Source: Priestia iocasae (lineage in GTDB: Bacteria > Bacillota > Bacilli > Bacillales > Bacillaceae_H). From it: DNA of 64,000 bases. Positions 27,195 through 37,531 of the stretch are shown here, in pieces; within the stretch, counting starts at the first letter, position 1; each line of letters starts with the position of its first letter. The DNA lies in NCBI RefSeq assembly GCF_016909075.1, contig NZ_JAFBFC010000001.1, positions 62,001 through 126,000 on the forward strand, written 5' to 3'. Made by a program: the position numbers and the translations under genes. The notes beneath the pieces are model-generated. The model saw only the letters and a list, made by a program, of their open reading frames with translations, had not been told where the DNA came from and did not search any database.

Positions 27195-27710
27195 ATTAGC
27201 AAGGACATGATGGTAAACGAGGGCATTCGAGCTCGCGAAGTTCGCTTAATTGACCAAAATGGTGAACAATTAGGGATTAAATCAAAACAAGAGGCGTTAG
27301 ATATCGCCACACGAGTGAATTTGGATTTAGTAATGGTTGCTGCAAATGCGAAACCACCAGTATGTCGTATCATGGACTACGGTAAATTCCGCTATGAGCA
27401 ACAACGTAAAGACAGAGAAGCTCGTAAAAACCAAAAGGTTGTTAACTTAAAAGAAGTTCGTTTAAGTCCAACAATTGAAGAACATGACTTTAATACGAAA
27501 CTTCGTAATGCACGCAAATTCCTTGAAAAAGGCGATAAAGTAAAAGCTTCTATCCGTTTTAAAGGACGTGCTATTACGCATAAAGAAATTGGTCAACGAG
27601 TACTCGATCGTTTTTCAGAGGCTTGTGCTGATATAGCTTCGGTTGAAACTTCACCGAAAATGGAAGGTCGTAGCATGTTCTTAGTTTTAGCACCTAAAAA
27701 CGAAAAGTAA
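27195..27710 (+). CDS. infC: Translation initiation factor IF-3 (AUU start)
   Basis: 171 residues when started at ATT (27195), followed by AGC AAG GAC, which gives the SKD opening of Bacillus IF-3. GGAGG at 27181-27185 is nine bases upstream. The first in-frame ATG (27207) would be too far from it and loses the conserved residues. IF-3 prevents premature 50S joining and checks the start codon. The N-domain ([36 protein letters not shown]) and C-domain ([25 protein letters not shown]) are complete. It is first in infC-rpmI-rplT. Confidence 0.95.
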   Translation: MSKDMMVNEGIRAREVRLIDQNGEQLGIKSKQEALDIATRVNLDLVMVAANAKPPVCRIMDYGKFRYEQQRKDREARKNQKVVNLKEVRLSPTIEEHDFNTKLRNARKFLEKGDKVKASIRFKGRAITHKEIGQRVLDRFSEACADIASVETSPKMEGRSMFLVLAPKNEK

Positions 27711-27731
27711 TAGAACGAGGAGGAACACCCT

Positions 27732-27932
27732 ATGCCAAAGATGAAAACACACCGTGGCGCTGCAAAGCGTTTCAAGAAAACTGGAAGCGGTAAGTTAAAA
27801 CGTGCTCGTGCTTACACAAGTCACTTATTCGCTAACAAATCTACAAAACAAAAGCGTAAACTACGCAAAGGTACGTTAGTAAGCAAAGGTGACTTCAAAC
27901 GTATCCGTCACTTACTAGACAACATTAAGTAA
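27732..27932 (+). CDS. rpmI: Ribosomal protein bL35
   Basis: 66 residues, very basic. It is a component of the 50S subunit. It has the family signature [22 protein letters not shown] and a C-terminal LLDNIK. AGGAGGAAC precedes the ATG by a few bases. It sits 21 bases after infC and 37 before rplT, within the L20-controlled operon. Confidence 0.98.
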   Translation: MPKMKTHRGAAKRFKKTGSGKLKRARAYTSHLFANKSTKQKRKLRKGTLVSKGDFKRIRHLLDNIK

Positions 27933-27969
27933 TTCGTTTAAATAGAAACATTACAGGAGGGAAACGATT

Positions 27970-28329
27970 ATGCCACGCGTAAAAGGCGGTACAGTAACAC
28001 GCAAACGTCGTAAAAGAGTTTTAAAATTAGCTAAAGGTTATTTCGGTTCTAAACATACATTATACAAAGTTGCTAACCAACAGGTAATGAAATCATTAAT
28101 GTATGCTTACCGTGATCGTCGTCAAAAGAAACGTGATTTCCGTAAATTATGGATCGCACGTATCAATGCGGCTGCACGTATGAACGGTCTTTCTTACAGC
28201 CGTTTAATGCACGGTTTAAAATTAGCAGGTATTGAAGTTAACCGTAAAATGCTTGCTGAATTAGCTGTAGCTGACGAAAAAGCATTCGCTGAATTAGCAT
28301 CTGTTGCAAAAAGCAACTTAAGCAAATAA
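27970..28329 (+). CDS. rplT: Ribosomal protein bL20
   Basis: 119 residues, basic. It is an early 50S assembly protein, and in Bacillus it represses its own operon through the leader. The signature [29 protein letters not shown] and the [12 protein letters not shown]-like stretch ([20 protein letters not shown]) are present. GGAGGGAAAC precedes the ATG. It is followed by a terminator. Confidence 0.98.
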   Translation: MPRVKGGTVTRKRRKRVLKLAKGYFGSKHTLYKVANQQVMKSLMYAYRDRRQKKRDFRKLWIARINAAARMNGLSYSRLMHGLKLAGIEVNRKMLAELAVADEKAFAELASVAKSNLSK

Positions 28330-28335
28330 TTCGAT

Positions 28336-28370
28336 AAAATCTCGCTGTCAATTGATAGCGAGATTTTTTT
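28336..28370 (+). terminator. Intrinsic terminator of the infC operon
   Basis: AAATCTCGCT, a 10-base loop and AGCGAGATTT followed by T. Confidence 0.92.
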
Positions 28371-28403
28371 ATTAACAATAAGCTTAAATGAGGTGATTTA
28401 GTA

Positions 28404-28664
28404 GTGAAACCATTCGTTCTCATTTATTTAATCGTTGTAAATATAGTAGGTTTTTACTTAATGGGAGAAGACAAAAAAAGAGCAAAGAAAAGAGAATGGC
28501 GTATTCAAGAAAGTACGTTATGGTTGGTTGCAGCTGTTGGTGGAGCAGTAGGATTAACCATTGGTATGTATTTATTTCGACACAAAACAAAGCACATTGC
28601 GTTCAAGGTAGGCTTTCCTCTCTTAGCTATCACTTTTTTAGTTCTTCTTTTTATGAGAATGTAA
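28404..28664 (+). CDS. ysdA: DUF1294 family membrane protein YsdA
   Basis: 86 residues with two to three membrane spans. It has the DUF1294 pattern: a first span, then MGEDKKRAKKREWRIQESTLWLVAAVGGAVGLTIGMY, then HKTKHIAFKVGFPLL. The family's function is unknown. GTG is the start, with GAGGTGA eight to nine bases upstream. It lies between rplT and ysdB as in B. subtilis. Confidence 0.88.
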   Translation: MKPFVLIYLIVVNIVGFYLMGEDKKRAKKREWRIQESTLWLVAAVGGAVGLTIGMYLFRHKTKHIAFKVGFPLLAITFLVLLFMRM

Positions 28665-28671
28665 AAAATGA

Positions 28672-28713
28672 AAAAAGGGTTGAATCAAAACATCTAATTT
28701 GACTCAGCCCTTA
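28672..28713 (-). terminator. Terminator of ysdB, shared with convergent ysdA
   Basis: On the minus strand AAGGGCTGAGTCAAA pairs with TTTGATTCAACCCTT, followed by six T. On the plus strand the hairpin lacks a T run. Confidence 0.75.
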
Positions 28714-28810
28714 CTATTTCTTACCTCTAAAATCTAGCAAAATGAATAGATAGGTACGAGAAGTTGCATACATGCATTCCCCTCTACCTAATGAATGTAA
28801 GAATCACGTC

Positions 28811-29197
28811 TTAGTGTTGAAGAAACTCTTTTATAGGGCTTTTCCACTGAACCTTTGCATGTGGATAATGAGCTCTTACTTCGTGTTCAATAATAGCGAA
28901 ATCATCACGCGTTAATCCTTCTAATTGTTGAGCATTCTTAATAGCGATAATGATAGATACAATTTCAAAGGAGTCATGGGTTGTACCTAAATATTTTTCT
29001 CCTTCAAATAAAATCCCTTGATACGTTATTAAAAAGTTTTTACGAGTATTTCTCTTTTCATCTAACATATAAAACTGCTTTTGCTCATGAGCTAGTTCGA
29101 GCTTGCGCTTCGGATTTAAAAAGTAGCGAATGGATCTATATAGCAAGTAAATAAACAAAATAACAATCAGGATGCGTACGAGAAGAACAAAAAACAT
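28811..29197 (-). CDS. ysdB: Sigma-W regulon protein YsdB
   Basis: 128 residues. A single N-terminal membrane span (FFVLLVRILIVILFIYLLYRSIRYF) is followed by the conserved NPKRKLELAHEQ and RKNFLITYQGILFEGEKYLG. The C-terminus ends YPHAKVQWKSPIKEFL. Function is unknown. It is a known sigma-W target in B. subtilis, and the same promoter type is visible here. The ATG at 29197 is chosen over 29260 because GAAGGAGGG is nine bases upstream. It is transcribed against its neighbours. Confidence 0.9.
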   Translation of the reverse strand: MFFVLLVRILIVILFIYLLYRSIRYFLNPKRKLELAHEQKQFYMLDEKRNTRKNFLITYQGILFEGEKYLGTTHDSFEIVSIIIAIKNAQQLEGLTRDDFAIIEHEVRAHYPHAKVQWKSPIKEFLQH

Positions 29198-29233
29198 AGT
29201 ACTTGTCCCTCCTTCTATAATCTTCTCATATTG

Positions 29234-29259
29234 TACGTATAAGAATAGAAAAGGTTTCA
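29234..29259 (-). promoter_or_regulatory. Consensus sigma-W promoter of ysdB
   Basis: On the minus strand: TGAAAC, 16 bases, then CGTA. It is 37 bases before the start codon. This matches the sigma-W control reported for B. subtilis ysdB. Confidence 0.85.
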
Positions 29260-29367
29260 CTATTTAAGAAGAATAGTTTATTCTTTTTCAATCGATAAGT
29301 TCCTTTTATAAATACTGATAATGAAGTAAGCTATGTGTAGATACATAATGAATGAGGAGTGAGAGTC

Positions 29368-29856
29368 ATGAACATAACAAAGTTGTTTCAAATGCAACAG
29401 CAATTGGACAAGCATATCCAACAAAAGCATGAATTACAAAATGAAAGGCTGATTGAACGAAAGCTACTAGCCTTGTTAGTAGAAATGGGTGAATTGGCCA
29501 ATGAAACACGATGCTTTAAATTTTGGAGCCTAAAGCCTTCCTCAGAGAAAAAAATTATTTTAGAAGAGTTTGTAGACGGTGTTCATTTCATTCTGTCACT
29601 AGGGATTGAAAATGGATATACTACTATTCAGACGCTTCCAACGATGCAACAGCAAGAAACAATGACAGGACAATTTTTACAAGTATTTAAAGAGGCGATG
29701 AACTTCCAAGAAGAGATGTCAAAGGATAAATATGTTCAATTATTTGCATCATACATAACGCTAGGTGAAATGCTAGGTTTTGAAGCTGAAGAAATAGAAG
29801 AAGCATATGTGTCTAAAAATGAAGTCAATTTTAAACGTCAAGAGCAAGGATATTAA
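29368..29856 (+). CDS. Dimeric dUTPase (all-alpha NTP pyrophosphatase, MazG-like fold)
   Basis: 162 residues, predicted all-helical. It shows the dUTPase_2-type metal site: two acidic helices, LLALLVEMGELANETRCFKFWS and EEFVDGVHFILSLGIENGY. These give the ExxE...ExxD pattern needed to bind Mg2+ and the nucleotide triphosphate. Such enzymes hydrolyse dUTP to dUMP, keeping uracil out of DNA. Other substrates are possible. The ATG at 29368 is chosen over GTG 29359, which overlaps the ribosome-binding sequence GAGGAGTGAG. It is a single gene between ysdB and ysdC. Confidence 0.8.
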   Translation: MNITKLFQMQQQLDKHIQQKHELQNERLIERKLLALLVEMGELANETRCFKFWSLKPSSEKKIILEEFVDGVHFILSLGIENGYTTIQTLPTMQQQETMTGQFLQVFKEAMNFQEEMSKDKYVQLFASYITLGEMLGFEAEEIEEAYVSKNEVNFKRQEQGY

Positions 29857-29934
29857 TGAGGCACTGCTCTATCATTTAGCGTTTTTTAAAACTTTTCTGT
29901 ATAATTAGAGAATACATAAGAAGGGGGAAGTTAA

Positions 29935-31020
29935 ATGAAGAAATTAGATGAAACTTTAACCATGTTAAAAGATTTAACGGATGCAAAAGGGATTCCTGGA
30001 AACGAGCGTGAACCTCGTGAAGTGATGAGGAAGTATATTGAACCTTACGCAGATGAATTAAAAACAGATGGCTTAGGTAGCTTAATTGCTGAAAAAGTAG
30101 GTCTTGAAAATGGACCTAAGATTATGATTGCAGGTCATTTGGATGAAGTGGGCTTTATGGTCACACAAATTGATGATAAAGGATTTGTTCGCTTTCAAAC
30201 AGTTGGTGGCTGGTGGTCACAAGTTATGCTTGCACAACGTGTAACCATTGTGACAAATAAAGGTGACGTTACTGGGGTAATTGGTTCAAAACCACCGCAT
30301 ATCTTATCACCAGAAGCGCGTAAAAAACCAGTAGAAATTAAAGATATGTTCATTGATATTGGTGCTTCAAGTCGAGAAGAAGTGTTAGAGTGGGGAGTAA
30401 AGCCTGGCGATCAAGTTGTTCCTTACTTTGAATTTACCGTATTAAATAATGAAAAGATGTTATTAGCAAAAGCATGGGATAACCGTATTGGTTGTGCGAT
30501 TGCAATTGATGTTTTAAAGCAGTTAAAAGGTGTTGACCATCCTAATGTTGTATACGGTGTAGGAACGGTTCAAGAAGAAGTAGGGCTGCGTGGAGCGAAA
30601 ACCGCTGCTAACATGATTCAGCCTGACATTGCATTTGGTGTGGATGTGGGAATTGCAGGAGATACACCTGGTGTTTCAGAAAAAGAAGCGCTTGGTAAAA
30701 TGGGCAAAGGTCCACAAATTATTCTCTACGATGCATCAATGGTGTCTCATAAAGGATTAAGAGATTTTGTAACAGATGTAGCGGATGAGTTAGCCATTCC
30801 GTATCAGTTCGACGCAATGGCTGGTGGAGGAACAGATTCAGGAGCTATTCATATTTCAGCTAACGGAGTACCAGCCCTATCCATTACAATCGCTACACGC
30901 TATATTCATTCTCATGCGGCAATGTTACACCGTGATGACTATGAGCATGCGGTAAAACTAATTACAGAAGTGATTAAACGTTTAGACGCAGACACAGTGA
31001 AAAACATTACATTTAATTAA
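29935..31020 (+). CDS. ysdC: M42 family aminopeptidase YsdC
   Basis: 361 residues. It is a cytosolic metallo-aminopeptidase of the M42 (TET/FrvX/endoglucanase M) family. Metal and catalytic blocks can be read in order: [57 protein letters not shown], and [12 protein letters not shown] with the late RYIHSHAAM. It probably forms large oligomers that degrade peptides. AGAAGGGGGAAG precedes the ATG. A strong terminator follows. Confidence 0.93.
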   Translation: MKKLDETLTMLKDLTDAKGIPGNEREPREVMRKYIEPYADELKTDGLGSLIAEKVGLENGPKIMIAGHLDEVGFMVTQIDDKGFVRFQTVGGWWSQVMLAQRVTIVTNKGDVTGVIGSKPPHILSPEARKKPVEIKDMFIDIGASSREEVLEWGVKPGDQVVPYFEFTVLNNEKMLLAKAWDNRIGCAIAIDVLKQLKGVDHPNVVYGVGTVQEEVGLRGAKTAANMIQPDIAFGVDVGIAGDTPGVSEKEALGKMGKGPQIILYDASMVSHKGLRDFVTDVADELAIPYQFDAMAGGGTDSGAIHISANGVPALSITIATRYIHSHAAMLHRDDYEHAVKLITEVIKRLDADTVKNITFN

Positions 31021-31024
31021 TGAG

Positions 31025-31054
31025 AAAGGGCGACTTCATTAAGTCGCCCTTTTT
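31025..31054 (+). terminator. Intrinsic terminator of ysdC
   Basis: AAAGGGCGACTT, a CATT loop, AAGTCGCCCTTT and more T. Confidence 0.95.
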
Positions 31055-31062
31055 ACTGACTT

Positions 31063-31269
31063 CTACTGTAAGCTTTTCTCTAATGTTGAAAGGATCTCTT
31101 GTTTATCTTGTTGATCGGAGTTTTGCCAAAGCACTTCAAACAACACACCTAATCCTGGAAGCATTTTTTCTTCACCTTGTTGAATGGCATCATTAATCGT
31201 TTCTTGGATCTCCTCCTGAGAGTTTCCGGAAACGTTTGAAAGAATAGCTTTTCGTAAGTTTAAGTTCAT
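31063..31269 (-). CDS. sspI: Small acid-soluble spore protein I
   Basis: 68 residues. It is a minor forespore SASP. It matches SspI over its length: [21 protein letters not shown], then [23 protein letters not shown]. Its exact function in the spore core is unknown. The ATG at 31269 is chosen over 31323 because GAGGTGA lies upstream and homologues start MDLNLR. It is divergent from ysgA. A sigma-G promoter would be expected, but I could not assign one with confidence. Confidence 0.92.
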   Translation of the reverse strand: MNLNLRKAILSNVSGNSQEEIQETINDAIQQGEEKMLPGLGVLFEVLWQNSDQQDKQEILSTLEKSLQ

Positions 31270-31370
31270 TTTTATCACCTCGTTATGTGTAAGATGCAAA
31301 ATTAGTTTTTGTTTTCTAGACAAAATATATGTAAAATCAATAAGAGATTATAAAAAAGGAGTTATGTTCG

Positions 31371-32126
31371 TTGAAACGAATCGATTCTATTAAAAATCCG
31401 CAAGTGAAAACGTGGAAAAAACTACATACAAAAAAAGAACGAGATAAATCAGGACTTTTCTTTATTGAAGGCTTTCATTTAGTAGAAGAAGCATTAAAAA
31501 CAAAGGCAATCATTAAAGAACTAATCATAACGGAACAAACAGAAATTCCTGCCCATTGGAACATAGATGATGTGTCGGTAATAATGGTAACAGATGACAT
31601 TATGAAGATGATTTCAGAAACAGAAACCCCTCAAGGAATCGCAGCTATTTGTTATCAGCAAACCAATGAAGAGGTGCTACATACAGCACAGAAAATCTTA
31701 TTATTAGATGCAGTCCAAGATCCTGGTAATTTAGGAACGATTATTCGTACTGCAGATGCAGCAGGAGTTGAAGTAGTTGTCATCGGAGAAGGTAGTGTCG
31801 ATACTTATAATGGGAAAGTGATTCGTTCTACACAGGGCGCACTATTTCACTTGCCTGTTATAAAAAAAGACCTTCATGAAGTGGTGAAGCAACTAAAAGA
31901 ACGCGATGTTAAGCTGTATGGTACGTCACTTGAAAATGGGCAGCCTTATACAGACGTACAACCATCTTCTTCGGTTGCTCTTATAGTTGGAAATGAAGGA
32001 AATGGCGTTAGTAAGGAATTGCTTGAGGCAACAGATACGAATCTTTATATTCCTATTTATGGTAAAAGTGAATCGTTAAATGTAGCTGTTGCAACAGGGG
32101 TTTTACTTTATTATCTATATGTTTGA
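31371..32126 (+). CDS. ysgA: TrmH/SpoU family RNA 2'-O-methyltransferase YsgA
   Basis: 251 residues. An RNA-binding substrate domain (about 1-95, FFIEGFHLVEEALK) precedes the SPOUT knot domain. The three SPOUT motifs are visible: LDAVQDPGNLGTIIRTADAAG, LIVGNEGNGVSKELLE and IPIYGKSESLNVAVATGVLLY. The exact nucleotide modified is unknown. TTG is the start, with AAGGAG nine bases upstream. It lies upstream of pheST as in B. subtilis, but a T-box leader separates them. Confidence 0.92.
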   Translation: MKRIDSIKNPQVKTWKKLHTKKERDKSGLFFIEGFHLVEEALKTKAIIKELIITEQTEIPAHWNIDDVSVIMVTDDIMKMISETETPQGIAAICYQQTNEEVLHTAQKILLLDAVQDPGNLGTIIRTADAAGVEVVVIGEGSVDTYNGKVIRSTQGALFHLPVIKKDLHEVVKQLKERDVKLYGTSLENGQPYTDVQPSSSVALIVGNEGNGVSKELLEATDTNLYIPIYGKSESLNVAVATGVLLYYLYV

Positions 32127-32291
32127 TAAAGAAATGCTTTGCTAAGGGGCGGTTGATTTTAGTGCCTCTTCTTGAAAGATAATCGTTTAAAGCTGTTAAA
32201 GAGATCCGAGATGAAAATCAACTATACATGATTACTTGGTAAAGAATACTAAAGTTTATGAAAACAGCTGTAAAGAATATAGGAGATGTAG

Positions 32292-32320
32292 TTGCAACTT
32301 TGAGTTGTTTTCAATATAAT
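32292..32320 (+). promoter_or_regulatory. Probable sigma-A promoter of pheST
   Basis: TTGCAA, a 17-base spacer and TATAAT, just before the T-box leader. A weak AGGGGC/GCCTCT hairpin at 32145-32170 may end ysgA. Confidence 0.8.
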
Positions 32321-32344
32321 AAAAAAATAATTGTATATATAAAA

Positions 32345-32589
32345 ACGATGATAGAGCCTAGTAACTTACTGCTCACTATTTAGGGAGAAAGTACCGCGAC
32401 TGAAAGTACTTTTATGGCAGAGGTAAGTGAATTCATCTCTTGAGTTGACACTTGGACCATTGACATAATGTAAAGGTGTTCCGGGAATTCCGTTAAAATG
32501 AATGAAGTGAACAATACATAGATATCGTGTGTTGTTAACAAGGGTGGTAACGCGATTAATCCTCGTCCCTTTTTGGGGGCGGGGTTTTT
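32345..32589 (+). promoter_or_regulatory. T-box leader of pheST
   Basis: The T-box AGGGTGGTAACGCG is at 32541-32554, followed by the terminator CCTCGTCCC/GGGGCGGGG (32561-32584) and five T. A TTC (Phe) triplet followed by A occurs in GTGAATTCATC at about 32432 and is the likely specifier. Confidence 0.93.
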
Positions 32590-32628
32590 ATTTTGGAATT
32601 TTTTAGATAAAAGGAGGAGCAATAAGCG

Positions 32629-33663
32629 ATGAAAGAACGTTTACAAGAGCTGCAACATGAAGCAATTGCAAAAGTTGAAGCAGCAACTAATTTAAAAGAA
32701 TTAAATGATGTGCGTGTAGCTTACTTAGGAAAGAAAGGACCTATTACGGAAGTATTAAGAGGAATGGGTAAGCTTTCTGCTGAAGAGCGTCCTGTCATGG
32801 GAGCATTAGCAAATGAAGTACGTGAAGCGATTGCATCTAAAATTGAGGAAAAGCAAGTAGGATTAGAACAAGCTGAAGTAGAACGCAAGCTTGCGTCAGA
32901 AACCATTGATGTGACACTTCCTGGTCGCCCTGTAACAATCGGAGGACACCATGCGTTAACAGCAGTTGTGGAAGAAGTAGAAGATTTATTTTTAGGCATG
33001 GGCTATCAAATTGCGGAAGGTCCAGAAGTAGAGCAAGATTACTATAACTTTGAGGCGTTAAACTTACCAAAAAGTCACCCAGCGCGTGATATGCAAGATT
33101 CTTTCTATATTACAGAAGAAATCTTATTACGTACCCATACATCTCCTGTTCAAGCTCGCACAATGGAGAAGAACACAGAAAAAGGGCCAATCAAAATCAT
33201 TTGCCCTGGTAAAGTATATCGTCGTGATGATGACGATGCGACGCATTCTCATCAGTTCACTCAAATTGAAGGTCTTGTGATTGATGAAAACATCAGCATG
33301 AGTGATTTAAAAGGTACATTAGAAGTATTTGCGAAAAAGATGTTTGGAAACGATCGTGAAATTCGTTTACGTCCAAGCTTCTTCCCATTTACAGAGCCAT
33401 CTGTTGAAGTAGATGTATCTTGTGCGAAATGTGGCGGAAAAGGCTGTAACGTATGTAAACAAACAGGATGGATTGAAATTTTAGGAGCAGGGATGGTTCA
33501 TCCGAACGTTCTTGAAATGGCTGGTTACGATTCAAAGAAATATCAAGGATTTGCATTTGGTATGGGGCCTGAACGTATTGCGATGTTAAGATATGGCATT
33601 GATGATATTCGTCATTTCTATACAAACGATGTTCGATTTTTACAACAATTTAAACAAGCGTAA
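32629..33663 (+). CDS. pheS: Phenylalanyl-tRNA synthetase alpha subunit
   Basis: 344 residues. It forms the catalytic half of the alpha2-beta2 enzyme. A coiled N-terminus (about 1-85) is followed by the class II core with [28 protein letters not shown], motif 2 [25 protein letters not shown], and [37 protein letters not shown] stretch gives a Cys-rich turn common in bacterial PheS. AGGAGGAG precedes the ATG. pheT follows after 14 bases. Confidence 0.97.
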   Translation: MKERLQELQHEAIAKVEAATNLKELNDVRVAYLGKKGPITEVLRGMGKLSAEERPVMGALANEVREAIASKIEEKQVGLEQAEVERKLASETIDVTLPGRPVTIGGHHALTAVVEEVEDLFLGMGYQIAEGPEVEQDYYNFEALNLPKSHPARDMQDSFYITEEILLRTHTSPVQARTMEKNTEKGPIKIICPGKVYRRDDDDATHSHQFTQIEGLVIDENISMSDLKGTLEVFAKKMFGNDREIRLRPSFFPFTEPSVEVDVSCAKCGGKGCNVCKQTGWIEILGAGMVHPNVLEMAGYDSKKYQGFAFGMGPERIAMLRYGIDDIRHFYTNDVRFLQQFKQA

Positions 33664-33677
33664 AGGAGGGATTTCAC

Positions 33678-36092
33678 ATGTTTGTATCATATCGTTGGTT
33701 ACAAGAATATGTGGATTTAACAGGAATTTCAGCAACAGAATTAGCAGATAAAATTACAAAGAGCGGTATCGAAGTAGAAGGTGTAGACGTACTAAACAAA
33801 GGTGTAAGCGGCGTTGTTATTGGGCATGTTGTCGTGCGTGAACAACATCCTAATGCAGATAAGCTAAGCCGATGTCAAGTGGATATTGGCGAAGATGAGC
33901 CAGTTCAAATTATTTGTGGAGCACCGAACGTTGCTCAAGGTCAAAAAGTAGCGGTTGCGAAAGTAGGCGCGGTGTTACCAGGTAATTTTAAAATTAAGCG
34001 TGCAAAGCTTCGTGGAGAAGAGTCTCACGGAATGATCTGTTCGTTACAAGAACTAGGTATTGAAGGCAAGTTAGTTGCCAAAGAATATCAAGAAGGCATC
34101 TTTGTTTTCCCTAGTGATGCAGAAGTAGGGTCTGATGCATTAGCGGCATTAAACTTACACGATGAAGTGCTTGAGCTTGGGCTGACACCAAACCGTTCAG
34201 ATTGTTTAAGTATGCTTGGAGTTGCGTATGAAGTAGCGGCTATTTTTGGAAAAGATGTGAAGCACCCAGAAGTAGCGGTCGAGGAAACGACTGAAAAAGC
34301 GGCTGATTATGTGTCAGTAAAAGTAGAAGCAAGCGAAGATAATCCATTATATGTAGCGCGCATTGTGAAGAACGTAAAAATCGGACCATCGCCACTTTGG
34401 ATGCAAACACGTTTAATGGCATCTGGTATTCGTCCTCATAACAACGTTGTGGATATTACAAACTACATTTTACTAGAATATGGTCAGCCACTACATGCAT
34501 TTGATTACGATCGCTTTGGTTCAAAAGAAGTTCTTGTTCGCCGTGCAAAAGCAGGTGAAAAGATTATTACGCTTGATGATCAAGAGCGCGCATTAACGGA
34601 AGCCCACCTTGTGATTACAAATGGTACGGAGCCGGTTGCATTAGCAGGCGTCATGGGCGGGGCAAACTCAGAAGTACAAGAGGATACAACGACTGTACTA
34701 CTTGAGTCAGCTTTCTTTAAAGGAACAACTGTGCGTCAAGCATCAAAAGACCATGGACTACGTAGCGAGGCAAGTGCACGTTTTGAAAAAGGAATTGATC
34801 CAAATCGCACACGTTTAGCTGCAGATCGTGCTGCTCAGTTAATGGCTCAATATGCGTCAGGTGAAGTTGTAAGTGAAGTTGTAGAAGTTGATACATTAAC
34901 CGTAGAACCAGCAGTGGTAGCTGTATCATTAGAGCGGATTAACAGTGTACTAGGAACGAACTTATCAATGGATGAAGTAAAGGATATCTTTACTCGTCTT
35001 CAATTCACGTATAAAGAAGAAGAAGGTCAGCTTATTGTAACGGTTCCAACAAGACGTGGAGATATTACAATCGAGGAAGACTTAATTGAAGAAGTTGCGC
35101 GTTTATATGGCTATGATCATTTACCAACAACGTTACCAGTTTCAGCAGCAACACCTGGTAAATTAACAGAGTATCAAGCAAAGCGTCGCAAAGTACGTCG
35201 TTACCTAGAAGGTGCAGGTCTTTATCAAGCGATTACGTATTCATTAACAAGTCAGGACAAAGCGACTCAATTTGCTCTTGAAGAAGCAGATACAGTTCGT
35301 TTAGCTATGCCGATGAGTGAAGATCGTAGCATCTTACGTCAAAGCTTGATTCCGCACTTGCTAGAGGTTGTAAAGCATAACAATGCTCGTCAAATCGATT
35401 CAGTTGCGGTTTATGAAACAGGTTCGATCTTCCTATCAAATGGTGCAGGTCAGCTTCCAATGGAAAAAGAACGATTAGCAGGTGCTGTAACGGGCTTATG
35501 GCATATGCATGGCTGGCAAGGCGAAAAGAAGGTTGTTGACTTTTATGTGATCAAAGGTGTGCTTGAAGGCTTATTTGCGCAACTTAGCTTAGAAGATCGT
35601 ATTGTGTACCAGCCTGTGAAAAAAGAAGGGATGCACCCAGGACGTACGGCAGAAGTACTTCTAGATGGTATGAGTGTTGGATATGTAGGACAATTACATC
35701 CAGTGACACAAAAAGACTATGATTTACGCGAAACATACGTATTCGAACTAGATTTACAAGCTGTACTAAATACGGAAGTAGCGCACCTTTCTTATACAGC
35801 AATTCCACGTTTTCCATCTATTACACGTGACATCGCACTTGTTGTAGATCAGTCGGTACTTGCTGGAGAAATCGCTCGTACAATTAAAGAAGTGGGCGGC
35901 GATTTATTAACAGATGTAACGGTCTTTGATCTATATGAAGGTGAACGAATGGAAGAAGGGAAAAAATCAGTAGCTTACTCATTACGTTACTTAAATCCAG
36001 AGCGCACGCTAACGGACGAAGAAGTAACAACGGTACATGAGCAAGTATTAACAACGGTTGAAGAAAAATTTGGCGCAACATTGCGTTCATAA
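33678..36092 (+). CDS. pheT: Phenylalanyl-tRNA synthetase beta subunit
   Basis: 804 residues. In order it has a tRNA-binding OB-fold domain (about 40-155, [17 protein letters not shown]), B3/B4 editing domains ([23 protein letters not shown]), the B5 helical domain, and a degenerate synthetase core. It ends in an anticodon-binding RNP-like domain ([16 protein letters not shown]). It completes the PheST heterotetramer. AAAGGAGGG precedes the ATG. A palindromic terminator shared with rnhC follows. Confidence 0.97.
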   Translation: MFVSYRWLQEYVDLTGISATELADKITKSGIEVEGVDVLNKGVSGVVIGHVVVREQHPNADKLSRCQVDIGEDEPVQIICGAPNVAQGQKVAVAKVGAVLPGNFKIKRAKLRGEESHGMICSLQELGIEGKLVAKEYQEGIFVFPSDAEVGSDALAALNLHDEVLELGLTPNRSDCLSMLGVAYEVAAIFGKDVKHPEVAVEETTEKAADYVSVKVEASEDNPLYVARIVKNVKIGPSPLWMQTRLMASGIRPHNNVVDITNYILLEYGQPLHAFDYDRFGSKEVLVRRAKAGEKIITLDDQERALTEAHLVITNGTEPVALAGVMGGANSEVQEDTTTVLLESAFFKGTTVRQASKDHGLRSEASARFEKGIDPNRTRLAADRAAQLMAQYASGEVVSEVVEVDTLTVEPAVVAVSLERINSVLGTNLSMDEVKDIFTRLQFTYKEEEGQLIVTVPTRRGDITIEEDLIEEVARLYGYDHLPTTLPVSAATPGKLTEYQAKRRKVRRYLEGAGLYQAITYSLTSQDKATQFALEEADTVRLAMPMSEDRSILRQSLIPHLLEVVKHNNARQIDSVAVYETGSIFLSNGAGQLPMEKERLAGAVTGLWHMHGWQGEKKVVDFYVIKGVLEGLFAQLSLEDRIVYQPVKKEGMHPGRTAEVLLDGMSVGYVGQLHPVTQKDYDLRETYVFELDLQAVLNTEVAHLSYTAIPRFPSITRDIALVVDQSVLAGEIARTIKEVGGDLLTDVTVFDLYEGERMEEGKKSVAYSLRYLNPERTLTDEEVTTVHEQVLTTVEEKFGATLRS

Positions 36093-36096
36093 AAAA

Positions 36097-36130
36097 GAGC
36101 GGTGTGGATATCCACACCGCTTATTTTTTA
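36097..36130. terminator. Bidirectional terminator between pheT and rnhC
   Basis: A 22-base perfect palindrome, GCGGTGTGGAT and its complement (36099-36120), flanked by A-rich and T-rich tracts on both sides. Confidence 0.92.
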
Positions 36131-37056
36131 GCTAATTTTATCGCTTTTTGTGTATTCGCAAAATGAAGCTTTGTTAAGGAAGCAAGAGAGTCGATGCCTT
36201 GTTTTTGAATAAGTTTAGCGGCAGCTACATCTACTTGCGCACCTGCTCCTTTTGGAATCGTCATTCCTGCTACCTTACTTAGCTTATCCATCTCACGTAA
36301 AAATGCGTATCTTGCCATAATAGAGGCAGCAGCAACGGCTAAATGGATGCTCTCACCCTTTGTACTAAAAAACACATTTTCTTTGACAATCTGTTTTTCT
36401 TTTACAATATGCTTATAGTAGGTAGTTTGTTCGACGAATTGATCAATTAAAATAGCATCAGGTTTGATTGGTTCTATTTTTGTTAGAACATTGTGAATGG
36501 CTTTATTGTGGAGGAGAGCTTTCATTTTCCCTTGAGACATTCCTTTTTGTTGCCACTCATTATACTTTTCGTTATGTAAAATAAGCAGACTATAAGGTAT
36601 GAACGTCACCAGTTGTTTGGCAATTTCTACAATCTTAGCGTCATTTAAATCTTTTGAATCACGAACCCCTAACTCCTTTAAAAGAGGGATTTGTTCTTTT
36701 GAGACGTATGCTGCGACAACGGTAATTGGACCAAAGTAATCACCCGTCCCAACCTCATCTGAACCGATGACCGACAATGAATGAAAGTTGGCGGGCAAGT
36801 TAGCAGTTTTGCCGTTCTTTGCTGAAGAAGGCTGGCTTTTTGATGTAGGTGCCTTTCCTTCCCATTTGTTTACTTCTTCTGAAGCAGCTCTTCCTTGAAA
36901 TAATACCTTTCCTGAGCGATAAGCCGTAATACTGCAACCGTCTATTTTAGCAGCAAAGATGCCCCCCTGTGGAACTTTAGGTAGTAAGTAGGCATGATAG
37001 TGTGATTTCATCTTCATAACAGTGTCGTTTGAAACGACTAAAACAGCGTGTGACAA
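36121..37056 (-). CDS. rnhC: Ribonuclease HIII
   Basis: 311 residues. It cleaves the RNA strand of RNA-DNA hybrids. An N-terminal TBP-like substrate-binding domain (about 1-80) contains the PQGGIFAAKIDGCSITAYRSGKVLFQG signature. The catalytic domain has SVIGSDEVGTGDYFGPITV (Asp-Glu active-site pair), LKELGVRDSKDL, and a later LIDQF Asp with the AAASIMARYAFL stretch. This is the HIII rather than HII pattern. TTG is the start, with AGGAG nine bases upstream. It is divergent from zapA, as in B. subtilis. Confidence 0.95.
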   Translation of the reverse strand: MSHAVLVVSNDTVMKMKSHYHAYLLPKVPQGGIFAAKIDGCSITAYRSGKVLFQGRAASEEVNKWEGKAPTSKSQPSSAKNGKTANLPANFHSLSVIGSDEVGTGDYFGPITVVAAYVSKEQIPLLKELGVRDSKDLNDAKIVEIAKQLVTFIPYSLLILHNEKYNEWQQKGMSQGKMKALLHNKAIHNVLTKIEPIKPDAILIDQFVEQTTYYKHIVKEKQIVKENVFFSTKGESIHLAVAAASIMARYAFLREMDKLSKVAGMTIPKGAGAQVDVAAAKLIQKQGIDSLASLTKLHFANTQKAIKLAKK

Positions 37057-37265
37057 CTATGTCAACTCCTCTATTAATATTTTCAATTAAAACAGAACAT
37101 GGTAAATTCATTTTAGTTTACAATGTACGTATTTATTAAGTAAACTCTATACATCTACTTTTTTACTATGTCCATGATAACGTACTCATGGACATCTTTC
37201 CATTCCATCTCTTTTCATGGTATTATAAGGATTAGGATTTTTTTCATGGAACGGAGGACTTTCTC

Positions 37266-37526
37266 GTGTCAGAACAAGAAAAAACGCGTGCAACAGTCGA
37301 TATATTTGGACAACAGTTTAAAATTGTTGGGACCGAAAGCACAAGCCATATGCGTCTTGTTGCTTCAATCGTGGATGATAAAATGCGGGAAATTAGTCAA
37401 ATGAACCCGTCTTTGGATATAAACAAATTAGCCGTATTAACCGCTGTGAATGTGGTTCATGATTATATAAAGTTAAAAGAAGAGTACGAAAAATTAGAAA
37501 AGGAACGTCGAACGAAAAAGGAATGA
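37266..37526 (+). CDS. zapA: Cell division protein ZapA
   Basis: 86 residues. It promotes FtsZ bundling at the Z ring. The family features are the N-terminal strand block [19 protein letters not shown] and the helix [19 protein letters not shown] coiled-coil C-terminus is rich in Lys and Glu. GTG is the start, with CGGAGGA about eight bases upstream. Its last bases overlap ATGA of the following frame, so it is likely co-transcribed with cvpA. Confidence 0.92.
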   Translation: MSEQEKTRATVDIFGQQFKIVGTESTSHMRLVASIVDDKMREISQMNPSLDINKLAVLTAVNVVHDYIKLKEEYEKLEKERRTKKE

Positions 37527-37531
37527 CAAAC

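Noticed and set aside
28496-28702. 68-residue frame inside ysdA
   Set aside because: Alternative frame of ysdA running into the terminator.
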